64,000 nt of DNA. It comes from Desulfobacteraceae bacterium (GTDB lineage: Bacteria > Desulfobacterota > Desulfobacteria > Desulfobacterales > UBA5852). Every line of letters starts with the position of its first letter. Position 1 is the first letter of the stretch. Positions 52,375-61,731 of this stretch are shown piece by piece. The notes under the pieces were generated by a model that ran no database searches, was not told the DNA's origin, and was given only the letters and a program-made list of their open reading frames with translations. Location: contig JABZFP010000044.1 in NCBI GenBank assembly GCA_014237395.1, forward strand, positions 62,001 to 126,000. Reading direction: 5' to 3'. Both the position numbers and the translations under genes were made by a program.

Positions 52375-54157
52375 GGTTGCGGGCCTCCACCGGAGATTGC
52401 AGCAGATTGAAGAGGGGACCCCGCGCGGCCATCAGGTCACGGTAGCATCCGTCTTCGGCGATACCCCCCCCGGCCAGCGTCAGGATGCGGTCGTTGTCCC
52501 GCACATTGGCCATGCGATGGGTGACCATGATGACGGTACGACCGTGGCTCAGCCGATCGATGGCTTCCACCACCAGACGCTCGTTGGCGGCATCCAGGCC
52601 GGCGGTCGGTTCGTCCAGCAGCAGCAGGGGGGCGTCAGCCAGGAAAGCCCGCGCCAGGGCGACCCGCTGGGCCTGGCCGCGGGAGAGGCGGTGACCTTTC
52701 TCGCCCACCGGTGTGTCGAGCCCTTGGGGCATTCGATCGGCGAATTCGAGGACCTTGGCGGCACGGGCCGCCGCCCGAATCGCCGGCGCACCGGCTTCGA
52801 GGCAGCCGAGACGTATGTTGTCGTGCAGCGAACCGTAAAACAGAAGCGGCTGCTGTCCGACCCAGGCCAGCTGGTTGCGCCAGTCCTGGTGTGAAATCCT
52901 GGGAAGTGGCGTGCCGTTGATGGTGATGGTCCCCTGGCTGGGCTGCTCGAACCCCATCAACAGATCCAGGAGCGTGGATTTGCCGACGCCGCTGGCGCCG
53001 GCCAGGGTTAGTTTCTCACCCGACCGGACGGTGAACGACACGTTCTGAAACAGATAGGGCGGGCGGCTGGCATAAGCGAAGCCCACCTCGTCGAATACGA
53101 TTTCGATGGGCTTGGCAATGCCGGCGGTATCGACGGCTGCGGCCTGGGCCGGCAGGGGGGTGTCGAGAATCTGCAGGATCGCTTCGGCAGCCCCGGCGGC
53201 CTCCGCCCGGGCATGATAGTGGGTGCCCAATTCGCGCAGCGGCAGGTAGAAATCGGGAGCCAGGACGAGGATGAACAGCCCGGCGCCGAGGGTCAGCGGG
53301 CTGCCGTAGCTGCCGAAATCGATATAGCCGAGGAAGTGGGTTCCCAGATACACGGCCACCAGGGCAATCGAAACCGAGCTGAAGAATTCCAGCACGGCGG
53401 ACGAGAGAAACGCGACACGCAGAACGCTCATGGTCCTTAGGCGGTAATCGTGTGACACTTTTGCCACGCGTTCCGCTTCGGCCTTGCTGCGTCGGAAGCG
53501 TTTCAGGGTGGGCAGACCCTGGAGAACATCCAGAAAATGACCGCTCATGCGGGACAAGGCCTGGAACTGCCGCTGGCTGATGGATTCGGCGCCCATCCCG
53601 ATCAAGACCATGAAAAGGGGGATCAGGGGGGCGGTCCCGGCCAGGATGGCCCCGGCGGTCCAGCTAACGGGAAAAACCACGGCCACGATGCTGACCGGAA
53701 TCAGGACGGCCAGGCCCAGCTGGGGCAGGTAGTGGGCAAAAAAATTGTGCAGGGCCTCCACCTGTTCCACAACGGTGCTGGCAAGGGCTCCGGTTTGCTC
53801 CTGGCGGGTCAACGCCGGTCCAGCCGCGGTCATGTGCGCCAGCAGGTCGCGGCGAACATCGGTCCGGACCCTTGCGCCGGCCTGAAAGCCGGCCATCTCG
53901 CGGCCCCAGGCCATGAGGGCGCGTCCCGCCACCACCATGGCGAAAAGCACAAAAGTGCCTGTCAGTTCGGACCGCGGCCGCGCGTCGATGAAGACGGCCT
54001 GAAGCAATTGGGCAATCAAGGCGGCCTGGGTGATCAACAGCACCCCACTGCCGAATCCCAGGCTCACGGACAGGACAATCCATAGCCGGGCGGTGCGGGC
54101 ACGTCGAAGCAGCCATCGCAGGGCAGGTTTGGAACTATGGGTCGATGCGGCATTCAT
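52367..54157 (-). CDS. cydD: CydD subunit of the cysteine/glutathione exporter for cytochrome bd assembly
   Basis: A 596-residue ABC half-transporter with six membrane spans and an ATPase domain: Walker A GASGVGKST, signature LSRGQAQRVALARA, Walker B LLLLDEPTAGLD. GYIDFGSYGSPLTLGAGLF and FYLPLRELGTHYHARAEA are typical CydD segments. ATG 54157 (MNAAST) is preferred over the ATG at 54208, which would begin with hydrophobic sequence from the promoter region. The divergent arrangement with cydABX puts oxidase and assembly transporter under one intergenic region. Confidence 0.93.
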   Translation of the reverse strand: MNAASTHSSKPALRWLLRRARTARLWIVLSVSLGFGSGVLLITQAALIAQLLQAVFIDARPRSELTGTFVLFAMVVAGRALMAWGREMAGFQAGARVRTDVRRDLLAHMTAAGPALTRQEQTGALASTVVEQVEALHNFFAHYLPQLGLAVLIPVSIVAVVFPVSWTAGAILAGTAPLIPLFMVLIGMGAESISQRQFQALSRMSGHFLDVLQGLPTLKRFRRSKAEAERVAKVSHDYRLRTMSVLRVAFLSSAVLEFFSSVSIALVAVYLGTHFLGYIDFGSYGSPLTLGAGLFILVLAPDFYLPLRELGTHYHARAEAAGAAEAILQILDTPLPAQAAAVDTAGIAKPIEIVFDEVGFAYASRPPYLFQNVSFTVRSGEKLTLAGASGVGKSTLLDLLMGFEQPSQGTITINGTPLPRISHQDWRNQLAWVGQQPLLFYGSLHDNIRLGCLEAGAPAIRAAARAAKVLEFADRMPQGLDTPVGEKGHRLSRGQAQRVALARAFLADAPLLLLDEPTAGLDAANERLVVEAIDRLSHGRTVIMVTHRMANVRDNDRILTLAGGGIAEDGCYRDLMAARGPLFNLLQSPVEARNHG

Positions 54158-54198
54158 AGGAAACTGTTTGACAGCTATTAATCGGATATAATAGGAAT

Positions 54199-54227
54199 TT
54201 GCAAACAAAACCCGTTCTTAATATAGA
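54199..54227 (+). promoter_or_regulatory. Candidate sigma-70 type promoter for cydA
   Basis: TTGCAA at 54199-54204 and TATAGA at 54222-54227 are 17 bases apart, the ideal spacing, in the divergent cydDC/cydABX region. It would start RNA near 54234 and leave a leader of about 170 bases before cydA. No clear FNR box was found. Confidence 0.35.
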
Positions 54228-54402
54228 AAGACAGCTTGATCCGATAACCGGGAAAGAATATGGCCGGCGGAGAGCCGGCAGCGCGATCCACCGGTTTTTC
54301 CTCTTTGCCGCCCGGGACGCGTTGTAATGGCGTTCGGCGGCCATACATGCCCTGATACCATAACGTCCCGCTGCCGCCTTTATCCCAGCAAGGAGTTGAT
54401 TC

Positions 54403-55965
54403 ATGACACCAGTCGATGGGTTGGTCGAATTATCCCGCTGGCAGTTTGCCCTGACAGCCATGTACCACTTTCTGTTCGTTCCCCTCACACTGGGCTTATC
54501 CTGGATTTTGTTCATCATGGAGTCGGTCTACGTCATGACCGGGAAAGTCATCTACCGGGACATGACAAAATTCTGGGGCAAGCTGTTCGGCATCAATTTC
54601 GCTCTGGGGGTTACAACCGGTCTGACCATGGAATTCCAGTTCGGCACCAACTGGTCCTATTACTCCCACTATGTCGGCGATATTTTCGGGGCGCCCCTGG
54701 CCATCGAGGGATTGATGGCCTTTTTCCTGGAATCCACCTTTGTGGGGCTGTTTTTTTTCGGCTGGGACAAGCTGAGCAAACGGGCTCACCTGGCCACCAC
54801 CTTCCTGGTGGCGCTCGGCTCCAACCTGTCCGCGCTCTGGATTCTGGTCGCCAACGGGTGGATGAGCAATCCCGCCGGCTCCCACTTCAATTTCGAAACC
54901 ATGCGGATGGAGCTGACCAGTTTCGCGGAGTTGTTTTTCAACCCGATCGCCCAGGTGAAATTCGTACACACCGTCGGCGCCGGCTATGTTACGGCCACCA
55001 TGTTCGTCCTGGCGATCAGTTCCTACTATCTCCTGCGGGGACGCGATCTGGCCTTTGCCCGTCGGTCGTTTGCAGTGGCCACGGGCTTCGGATTGGCATC
55101 CATTCTGTCCGTCATCGTCTTAGGGGATGAAAGCGGATTCGTGACCGGTCAGGTGCAGAAGGTCAAACTGGCCGCCATGGAAGCCCACTGGGAAACCGAC
55201 GAAGCGCCCAGTGCCCTGACCCTTTTTGGCTTTCCCGACCAGGAAGGTCAGAAAACCGATGCCGCCATCAAAATCCCTTGGGTCGGGGGTCTCATCATCA
55301 CCCGATCCATCGACACCCCGGTGCCGGGCATCAAACAGCTGGTGGCGGAAAACGAGGACCGAATTCGAAGCGGGATGATCGCCTACGGTCTGCTTGAAAA
55401 ACTTCGCCAGGGGGACCGTTCGGAGGCGGTTCGGACCGCCTTCCAGGAGCGCCAGGGAGATCTAGGTTACGGCTTGCTGTTGAAGCGCTTTACGCCCCGG
55501 GTGGTGGATGCCACCGAGTCTCAGATCAAGCAGGCCGCCCTGGACACGATCCCCCGGGTGGCGCCCATGTTCTGGGCCTTCCGCATCATGGTAGGGCTGG
55601 GGTTCTGGATGCTGGCCCTTATCGGGGTGGCGTTTTACTATTGTTGCACCCGGGTCTTCGATCAGAAGAAATGGCTGCTTAAACTACTGATCCTATCGGC
55701 GCCGGCCCCCTGGATTGCTTTGGAATTGGGTTGGTTTGTGGCCGAGTACGGCCGTCAACCCTGGTCCATCGGCGACATCCTGCCCACGTATTTATCGGTG
55801 TCGACTCTGACGCCGGGGGATTTGATCGGCAGCATCATCGGTTTTGTTTTACTTTATACGGGGTTGCTGATTGCTGAAATCTACCTGATGCAGAAATATA
55901 TTCGCCGGGGTCCCAGCAGCCTGCATACTGGGCGCTATCACTTCGAACAGGAAGCCGTTGCCTAA
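54403..55965 (+). CDS. cydA: Cytochrome bd ubiquinol oxidase subunit I
   Basis: A 520-residue protein, near the E. coli length of 522. RWQFALTAMYHFLFVPLTLG carries the heme b595 ligand His22, KFVHTVGAGYVT a second heme His and GFWMLALIGVAF the Met ligand. LAIEGLMAFFLESTFVG contains conserved Glu residues of the proton path, and GRQPWSIGDILPT is the CydA signature. The Q-loop between spans VI and VII is of the long type. The enzyme reduces oxygen to water with quinol at the cytoplasmic membrane. AAGGAG lies seven bases before ATG 54403. Confidence 0.96.
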   Translation: MTPVDGLVELSRWQFALTAMYHFLFVPLTLGLSWILFIMESVYVMTGKVIYRDMTKFWGKLFGINFALGVTTGLTMEFQFGTNWSYYSHYVGDIFGAPLAIEGLMAFFLESTFVGLFFFGWDKLSKRAHLATTFLVALGSNLSALWILVANGWMSNPAGSHFNFETMRMELTSFAELFFNPIAQVKFVHTVGAGYVTATMFVLAISSYYLLRGRDLAFARRSFAVATGFGLASILSVIVLGDESGFVTGQVQKVKLAAMEAHWETDEAPSALTLFGFPDQEGQKTDAAIKIPWVGGLIITRSIDTPVPGIKQLVAENEDRIRSGMIAYGLLEKLRQGDRSEAVRTAFQERQGDLGYGLLLKRFTPRVVDATESQIKQAALDTIPRVAPMFWAFRIMVGLGFWMLALIGVAFYYCCTRVFDQKKWLLKLLILSAPAPWIALELGWFVAEYGRQPWSIGDILPTYLSVSTLTPGDLIGSIIGFVLLYTGLLIAEIYLMQKYIRRGPSSLHTGRYHFEQEAVA

Positions 55966-56001
55966 GCGGAAGCAGGTTTTTGGGTAAAGGAGATCCGCAC
56001 C

Positions 56002-57144
56002 ATGTTTATCGATTATGAAACGTTGAAACTGATCTGGTGGCTCTTTGTGGGGGTCTTGCTGATCGGATTCGCTTTGCTGGGCGGGTTTGACCTGGGGGTG
56101 GGCACGCTGCTGCCTTTTGTGGGCCGCACGGATGCCCAGCGCCGGGTGGTATTGAATGCCATCGGACCGACCTGGGAAGGCAACCAGGTGTGGTTCATTA
56201 CGGCGGGCGGGGCTCTCTTTGCGGCCTGGCCGATGGTGTATGCCACGGCCTTCTCCGGTTTTTATTGGGCCATGCTCCTCGTATTATTTGCGCTCTTTTT
56301 CCGGCCGGTGGGATTCGAATACCGCAGCAAGGTCGAAGATCGCCGCTGGCGCAGTACCTGGGACTGGGGGTTGTTCGTGGGAGGCGCCGTTCCGGCGCTG
56401 GTGTTCGGCGTAGCCTTCGGCAACCTCCTGCAGGGGGTGCCGTTCCACTTCGACGAATTTTTGCGGCCCTATTACACAGGGAGTTTCTGGGGCCTTCTCA
56501 ACCCCTTCGCGCTTTTAACCGGCGTGGTAAGTCTGACCATGCTGGTTTTCCATGGGGCCATTTATCTGCAAATGCGAACCGAGGATGATATCCAGGCGCG
56601 GTCGCGCCAGGCGGCGACCGTGTTCGGCCTGCTGTTCCTGGCGGCCTTCGGCCTGGCCGGCGTCTGGCAGGCCTATGGCATCGAAGGCTTTCGGATTGTA
56701 ACCATGCCGGATCCCGGATCGGTCATGACGCCCCTGGATAAAACCGTGGAGGTTGCCCCGGGCGCCTGGTTGACCAATTTCAGCCGTTATCCATGGATGA
56801 TGGCCGCCCCGGCCGTGGTCTTCCTGGGAGGGGTGCTGGCCGTTCTGCTGAGTCGGGCCAACCGGCCGGGACTGGGCTTTGTATGCAGTGGCTCGGCGCT
56901 GGCCGGGGTGATTCTGACCGTTGGCTTTGCCATGTTCCCGTTCATCATGCCGTCCAGCACACACCCGAACAGCAGCCTGACCGCTTTTGACGCGACGTCC
57001 AGTCATCGCACCCTGATGCTGATGTTTGGGGCGGTCGTGATCTTTCTCCCCATTGTGTTGGCTTACACCAGCTGGGTGTACAGTGTGCTGCGGGGCAAAT
57101 CGACGGAAGAAAACATCAGGGCCAACACCCACTCGGCCTATTAA
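56002..57144 (+). CDS. cydB: Cytochrome bd ubiquinol oxidase subunit II
   Basis: A 380-residue membrane protein with eight or nine spans. KLIWWLFVGVLLIGFALLGG and FDLGVGTLLPFVGRTDAQRR are the usual CydB opening, and GPTWEGNQVWFITAGGALF is a strong CydB mark. PFIMPSSTHPNSSLTAFDATSS is a conserved C-terminal segment. It supports subunit I in the oxidase. The start is 36 bases after cydA with AAAGGAG in the gap, so they are cotranscribed. Confidence 0.96.
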   Translation: MFIDYETLKLIWWLFVGVLLIGFALLGGFDLGVGTLLPFVGRTDAQRRVVLNAIGPTWEGNQVWFITAGGALFAAWPMVYATAFSGFYWAMLLVLFALFFRPVGFEYRSKVEDRRWRSTWDWGLFVGGAVPALVFGVAFGNLLQGVPFHFDEFLRPYYTGSFWGLLNPFALLTGVVSLTMLVFHGAIYLQMRTEDDIQARSRQAATVFGLLFLAAFGLAGVWQAYGIEGFRIVTMPDPGSVMTPLDKTVEVAPGAWLTNFSRYPWMMAAPAVVFLGGVLAVLLSRANRPGLGFVCSGSALAGVILTVGFAMFPFIMPSSTHPNSSLTAFDATSSHRTLMLMFGAVVIFLPIVLAYTSWVYSVLRGKSTEENIRANTHSAY

Positions 57145-57203
57145 CGGGCCGCCTGGGGACACTTTTTAGGGCTAACCTGTAACGACAAGGGGCAGTTGAC
57201 AGT

Positions 57204-57317
57204 ATGTGGTATTTCTCATGGATATTGGGCGTTCTCCTCGCCTGCGCGTTCGGGATTATCAATGTGATGTGGATGGAAACGGAAGAGATTCTGGGATCGG
57301 AAGAAGAAAACCCCTGA
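57204..57317 (+). CDS. cydX: CydX small subunit of cytochrome bd oxidase
   Basis: A 37-residue protein beginning MWYFSWILGVLLACAFGIIN, then WMETEEILG and an acidic end. The E. coli CydX of 37 residues also opens MWYF-x-WILG-x-LLAC-x-FG and has the same single membrane helix, so the match is close. CydX is needed for stability and activity of the CydAB complex. It begins 59 bases after cydB with AAGGGG in the leader. It is too short for common gene-finding limits. Confidence 0.93.
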   Translation: MWYFSWILGVLLACAFGIINVMWMETEEILGSEEENP

Positions 57318-57481
57318 CCACCGATCGATAGATTGTTCCACGTCCAACCTTCCGTTGTGCTGTGACATCAGAGGACATCGGCGGGACATTTCCACTTGGC
57401 CTCATCATAGAAACACGCTATGATTCAGATCACTTCCTTTTTCGGGCGGTGCATCATCTTACAAACCTTGGATTGAATAGG

Positions 57482-58252
57482 GTGAATCGCGAAACGCATC
57501 GCACCATCATCTCTCCTGATAAACACCCCGTGCCTTTGATCATGATTGCGGATGCGCACATTCGCCGCAATACGTCGGATGGTGACGCTTTTTTTGACAT
57601 GCTGGCCGCTCTGGAAGGCGGTCCTGGGGATGTGGTCTTTCTCGGTGACATCTTTGATCTCTGGATTGCCCTGCCGCGTTATGAAAATGCGCAGCATCGT
57701 GCCTTTCTGTCCTGGTGCCGCCGGCAGAAAGCGCATCGCCGCATCGGGTTCGTCGAGGGCAACCACGAATTTTTTCTCGCCGGCGGACGCGCCACGGCCT
57801 TCACGTGGTGTACCGACCTTCCATGGTGGCGGGATGTCGAAGGCCATCTTTTTTGCCATGGCGATCGCATCAACCGCCACGATCGAAACTATCTCGCCTT
57901 CCGGAGATTGACCAAAAATCCGGTCACGAAAGCGATTGTCAAGGGGCTGCCGATGGGCCCTGACCTGGTAAACACCATCAAACACCGTTTGAAACAGACC
58001 AACCCGGCATTTCGCAAATCGTTGCCGCTGGACTTGCTGCAGGCCTTTGCGGAGGCGCGCTTTGCCGAGGGGGTAACCCGAATATTTATCGGGCATTTCC
58101 ACCACGCCTTTCACTATCGGGGGCGGCAAGGTGGTGAGCTTAACACCCTGCCGGACTGGTCTTCCCTGGGGTGGATCAGTATCCTGCCGGCCGATCGCGG
58201 CCGTTTGCAGCAGGGACCCTGGCAAAACCTTCTTCCGACCGTTTGCGGTTGA
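57482..58252 (+). CDS. Metallophosphoesterase, probable UDP-2,3-diacylglucosamine diphosphatase (LpxH-like)
   Basis: A calcineurin-type phosphoesterase of about 256 residues. All five metal-site motifs are seen: MIADAHI (D-x-H), FLGDIFDLW (GDxxD), EGNHEFF (GNHE), CHGDRIN and GHFHHAF (GHxH). FDLW and the spacing to GNHEFF fit LpxH, which cuts the pyrophosphate bond of UDP-2,3-diacylglucosamine in lipid A synthesis. GTG 57482 is my tentative start, the frame being open back to 57362. The lack of a good ribosome binding site leaves this uncertain. Confidence 0.8.
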   Translation: MNRETHRTIISPDKHPVPLIMIADAHIRRNTSDGDAFFDMLAALEGGPGDVVFLGDIFDLWIALPRYENAQHRAFLSWCRRQKAHRRIGFVEGNHEFFLAGGRATAFTWCTDLPWWRDVEGHLFCHGDRINRHDRNYLAFRRLTKNPVTKAIVKGLPMGPDLVNTIKHRLKQTNPAFRKSLPLDLLQAFAEARFAEGVTRIFIGHFHHAFHYRGRQGGELNTLPDWSSLGWISILPADRGRLQQGPWQNLLPTVCG

Positions 58253-58421
58253 ATGCCGACCCCACACGCGGTGAGACACCGATGGTTCACCAGATTTTCT
58301 CTTTTTCCATAAATTTCAGATAGTCTTGACACTTCCCCGGCATCATAATAGATTTTAATTATTGGAAAATTCATTCAGACGAGGTTGGCTGTTATTCCGG
58401 CGACCTCACAGGAGGATTGTT

Positions 58422-59579
58422 ATGCCGACAAGAAGTGCGCACCCCTATTCTTCAGAGAGGCGAGGGCCGGCTCATCGGCGCCGCATCTCGACAGGCATGG
58501 GTGTTCTGGCGGTTTGTCTGGTGGCCATTGTGTCTGCGTTTTTGTTGATCGATTCCGGTGTGGCCGGCGTCTACAAGTACAAGGACGAAAACGGCGTCTG
58601 GCATTTTACGGATACGCCCGATGAAACGGTATACGAATCGGCCGAGCAATATATCAAAGATAAAAAGGCCTCCACAGGGAAAGATAGCCTCGCATCCACC
58701 CGTGTCTTGACCGGAGAGGACCTGCAGGCCCATTTTCAAAAAAACCTGCCCCCGGCCAACAAGATCGAGGAAGCCCGCAATGCCACCGTCTCGATCAAAA
58801 TGGCGCTGGGGTCTGGATCGGGTTTTTTTATCTCTGAAAGCGGCTATATTGTTACCAATCGCCATGTCATCGATTCTTCCTATGGCCAGACCGAAGATAC
58901 GGCCGATCAAATCGAAAATGTGAAAAAACAGGTTGAGTACCAGGCCCGGCTTCTGGATCAAGAGGAGCGCGAATTGCGCAAACAAAAGGCCCAACTGCGG
59001 CGGCAGCGCAGCCGCATGAGCCAAGCGGAATACCAGCATTATAAAGAGCAGCTTGAAGTCCGGGAAGAGATTCTGCGCCAACGGCGATATCAATTCGAGG
59101 AACAGCGGCGACAGTTCGATGCGGCCTACGACGAATACGAGCAGCGTCTGATCAGCGATCTGGCCCAGAGCGGTTATACGATTGTTCTGGCGGACAAAAC
59201 CGAGTTGCAGGCTGAGAAAGTCACCATCAGCGAAAAATATGACCTGGCCCTGCTGCGGCTCAAAGGTTACAAAACGCCGTATATTCCCAGGGGCAATGCC
59301 CACGGCCTGCATCATGGTCAGCCTCTCTACGCCATTGGCAATTCACTGGACATGGGGCATACGGTGACATCCGGTATTTTCTCGGGTCGCCGTGCGGACC
59401 TGCTGCAAACCAACGCCCAGATCAACCCAGGCAACAGCGGCGGCCCGCTGATTACCGAAGACGGGCGGGTCATCGGCATCAACACCTCGAAAGTGGTTCA
59501 CAGCTCAGTGGAAGGGGTGGGATTTGCCATTCCGATTCACGTCGTGATGACGGAATTCGGCGCGTACATCGGCATGTGA
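58422..59579 (+). CDS. Membrane-anchored trypsin-like protease with DUF4124 domain and coiled-coil insertion
   Basis: A 385-residue protein. A membrane anchor at residues 24-46 is followed by a DUF4124 module (VYKYKDENGVWHFTDTPDE). The protease domain has His148 in VTNRHVID, Asp274 in KYDLALLRL and Ser339 in PGNSGGPLI, all of the trypsin/DegP kind. Between His and Asp lie 126 residues instead of about 30, and about 90 of them form a charged coiled coil (KAQLRRQRSRMSQAEYQ). There is no PDZ domain. It may cleave misfolded envelope proteins, as DegP does; the insertion could hold a partner or control assembly. AGGAGG lies six bases before the start. Confidence 0.88.
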   Translation: MPTRSAHPYSSERRGPAHRRRISTGMGVLAVCLVAIVSAFLLIDSGVAGVYKYKDENGVWHFTDTPDETVYESAEQYIKDKKASTGKDSLASTRVLTGEDLQAHFQKNLPPANKIEEARNATVSIKMALGSGSGFFISESGYIVTNRHVIDSSYGQTEDTADQIENVKKQVEYQARLLDQEERELRKQKAQLRRQRSRMSQAEYQHYKEQLEVREEILRQRRYQFEEQRRQFDAAYDEYEQRLISDLAQSGYTIVLADKTELQAEKVTISEKYDLALLRLKGYKTPYIPRGNAHGLHHGQPLYAIGNSLDMGHTVTSGIFSGRRADLLQTNAQINPGNSGGPLITEDGRVIGINTSKVVHSSVEGVGFAIPIHVVMTEFGAYIGM

Positions 59580-59597
59580 TTCACAAGGAGACCATTG

Positions 59598-60623
59598 ATG
59601 CGGTACAAATTGATAGGCCACAGCGGGCTGCGTGTTTCCGAACTCTGCCTCGGTACCATGACGTTCGGGGATGAGTGGGGGTGGGGCGCCTCGCCCAAAG
59701 AGAGTCGTCGCATTTTTGAGGCCTTTGCCGCCGCCGGCGGGAATTTCATCGACACCGCGGATTTGTACACCAATGGCACCAGCGAAAAACTTGTCGGGGA
59801 AATGGTGGCGGGTGATCGGGAGCGGTTTGTCCTGGCAACCAAATACACGAACAGTAATCCGGGGACGGATCCCAATGCGGCTGGGAATCACCGCAAGAAC
59901 ATGCGCCAGTCGTTGGAAGCCAGCCTCAGGCGCATGAAGGTCGATTACGTTGATATCTACTGGCTGCATGCCTGGGATTTTACGACGCCGGTGGAAGAGA
60001 TTATGCGGGCCTTCGATGACATGGTCCGTGCCGGCAAGGTGCTCTACATCGGTGTTTCCGATACACCGGCCTGGATCGTGTCCCGGGCCAATACCCTTTC
60101 GGAATTGCGCGGTTGGAGCCGTTTTATCGCCCTGCAGGTGGAATATAGCCTGGTGGAGCGGACATCCGAGCGGGAACTGCTTCCCATGGCCCGTGCCCTG
60201 GGCCTGGACATCACCGCCTGGTCGCCGTTGGGAAGCGGCCTGCTGACGGGTAAATACACCCGGTCCAATGGCAGCGGGAGTGAACGACGGTTGGACAAGG
60301 CGGCCTTTAAAGAAATCAATGATGACAACTACTCCATTGCCCGGGAAGTTGATCGGGTGGCCAATGAAATCGGGTGTTTCCCGGCCCAGGTGGCACTCAA
60401 CTGGGTTCGCCAGCAGGCGCGGGTGATACCGATTATCGGCGCGCGCACAGCCAAGCAGGTCCAACAGAATCTGGCTAGCCTGGCGTTCCGCCTGAATGCG
60501 GAGCAGATGGAGCGCCTGAACAAGATCAGCCAGATCGAACTCGGCTTTCCCCACGATTTTTTGAATAGCGAGGTGCCGCGCGGTTTTCTTTACGGGGGCA
60601 TGGCCGACAAAATCGATTTCTGA
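59598..60623 (+). CDS. Aldo/keto reductase family oxidoreductase
   Basis: A 341-residue protein of the AKR fold. The catalytic tetrad is present: Asp52 and Tyr57 in FIDTADLYTNG, Lys82 in LATKYT and His124 in YWLHAWD. LNWVRQQARVIPIIGART is the NADPH-binding end of the barrel. It reduces aldehydes or ketones in the cytoplasm. The substrate is not determined by motif. AAGGAG lies eight bases before ATG 59598. Confidence 0.9.
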   Translation: MRYKLIGHSGLRVSELCLGTMTFGDEWGWGASPKESRRIFEAFAAAGGNFIDTADLYTNGTSEKLVGEMVAGDRERFVLATKYTNSNPGTDPNAAGNHRKNMRQSLEASLRRMKVDYVDIYWLHAWDFTTPVEEIMRAFDDMVRAGKVLYIGVSDTPAWIVSRANTLSELRGWSRFIALQVEYSLVERTSERELLPMARALGLDITAWSPLGSGLLTGKYTRSNGSGSERRLDKAAFKEINDDNYSIAREVDRVANEIGCFPAQVALNWVRQQARVIPIIGARTAKQVQQNLASLAFRLNAEQMERLNKISQIELGFPHDFLNSEVPRGFLYGGMADKIDF

Positions 60624-60719
60624 GCAGCTTTCCTCATCCAGACCATTGTTACCGCAAAATCATTTTCAGCCGGGGTGGCCTATTGGTCTATATACGTCCC
60701 CACCGGGTAAGGATGCGCC

Positions 60720-61241
60720 ATGATAAGGGACCCGCTGGCGTCCATGGAGGCGCCGCAACTCAGGCACTACCTGGAATTTCTGCTGTGGCACTACCGGGTC
60801 GTGGATGCCTTCTGGTTCATTTCCGTTGCGGACCGATTCGACCAGCCGATGGCGGAGGCCATCAACGAAGACGTCTGGGGTCGGGTGTCGGGAATGGCGG
60901 CCAGGGATCTCAAAGCCCGTTTCGGCATCACAGCCGAGGGGTTGGAGGGATTCGTCCAGGTGCTGCGATTGTTTCCCTGGACCCTGCTGGTGGGTTATGA
61001 GATCGATTGCCGTGACGATGGCGTTTGGCTCAGTGTGCCGTCATGCCCGACCCAGGTGGCGCGTTTGAAGCGTGGCCTGGGGGAATATAACTGCAAGGAA
61101 ATGCACCGCAAGGAATTTGAAGGGCTGGCACGCGAAATTGACAAACGGATTCGGGTGGATTGCCTTTTTGCGCCGCCGGATCGCCATCCGGACGACATGT
61201 TCTGCCGCTGGCGATTTACGCTTTCCGATGAGGGTGCCTGA
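60720..61241 (+). CDS. Conserved hypothetical protein (DUF6125-like)
   Basis: A 173-residue protein with FLLWHYRVVDAFWFISVADRF and MAEAINEDVWGRVSGMAARDL, a pattern of His, Trp and Glu that I recall from DUF6125-type proteins found in strict anaerobes. The segment LRLFPWTLLVGYEI leads to VPSCPTQVARLKRGLGEYNC, which contains the only clustered Cys. It may be cytosolic. No role is known. The neighbouring reductase is about 100 bases away. Confidence 0.55.
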   Translation: MIRDPLASMEAPQLRHYLEFLLWHYRVVDAFWFISVADRFDQPMAEAINEDVWGRVSGMAARDLKARFGITAEGLEGFVQVLRLFPWTLLVGYEIDCRDDGVWLSVPSCPTQVARLKRGLGEYNCKEMHRKEFEGLAREIDKRIRVDCLFAPPDRHPDDMFCRWRFTLSDEGA

Positions 61242-61362
61242 CCCTTTCGGATTGATTCACTGCTTACATCCCCTCACCGCCGCGCCGGCTCAGAAACAGG
61301 GAAACACGGCTAAAGCGTCGGCCATCGCTTATCGGACGTCGACGGTGATGAGGCTGATCCGA

Positions 61363-61704
61363 TCAAGGTCGGTCGATTTTCATGGTGCGGGCGAAATCTG
61401 AGCTGGCATCCTTGCTATCCGGCGTTCGAACGTCCAGGGTGTGTTTGCCGATCTTTATTTCCTGCCGACCGCCCAGACCGATGCGACTGATTTTACGGCC
61501 GTCCACCGAAGTGCCGTTGGTGCTGTTGAGGTCTTCCAGATAATAGCCGGTTTTGTCCCGGACAATGCGGGCGTGCCGGTCGGAAACCGCCAGGTTGTCG
61601 ATGGTGATATCATTGGTGCTGTTCCGGCCGATGGTGATCTCGTCCTTGTCGATTTTGAACGTGTCCAGAATCGTGTTCTTGAGTTCCAGTGTTATTTCCA
61701 GCAT
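61363..61704 (-). CDS. FHA-domain protein
   Basis: A 113-residue protein consisting almost wholly of an FHA domain: GR at residues 26-27 (EITIGRNS), SDRHARI with Ser41 and His44, and NSTNGTSVDG with Asn63 and Gly64. FHA domains bind phosphothreonine. A CHASE2 Ser/Thr kinase is the upstream gene, ending 27 bases before this start, so the FHA protein is a plausible target or partner of the kinase. AAAGGAG lies seven bases before ATG 61704. Confidence 0.88.
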   Translation of the reverse strand: MLEITLELKNTILDTFKIDKDEITIGRNSTNDITIDNLAVSDRHARIVRDKTGYYLEDLNSTNGTSVDGRKISRIGLGGRQEIKIGKHTLDVRTPDSKDASSDFARTMKIDRP

Positions 61705-61731
61705 GGTTACGCTCCTTTAAGAGGCTTTGGG

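Noticed and set aside
54168..54192. TTGACA and TATAAT pair in the cyd intergenic region
   Set aside because: The boxes are only 13 bases apart, too close for sigma-70; the 17-base pair TTGCAA/TATAGA further on is better placed.
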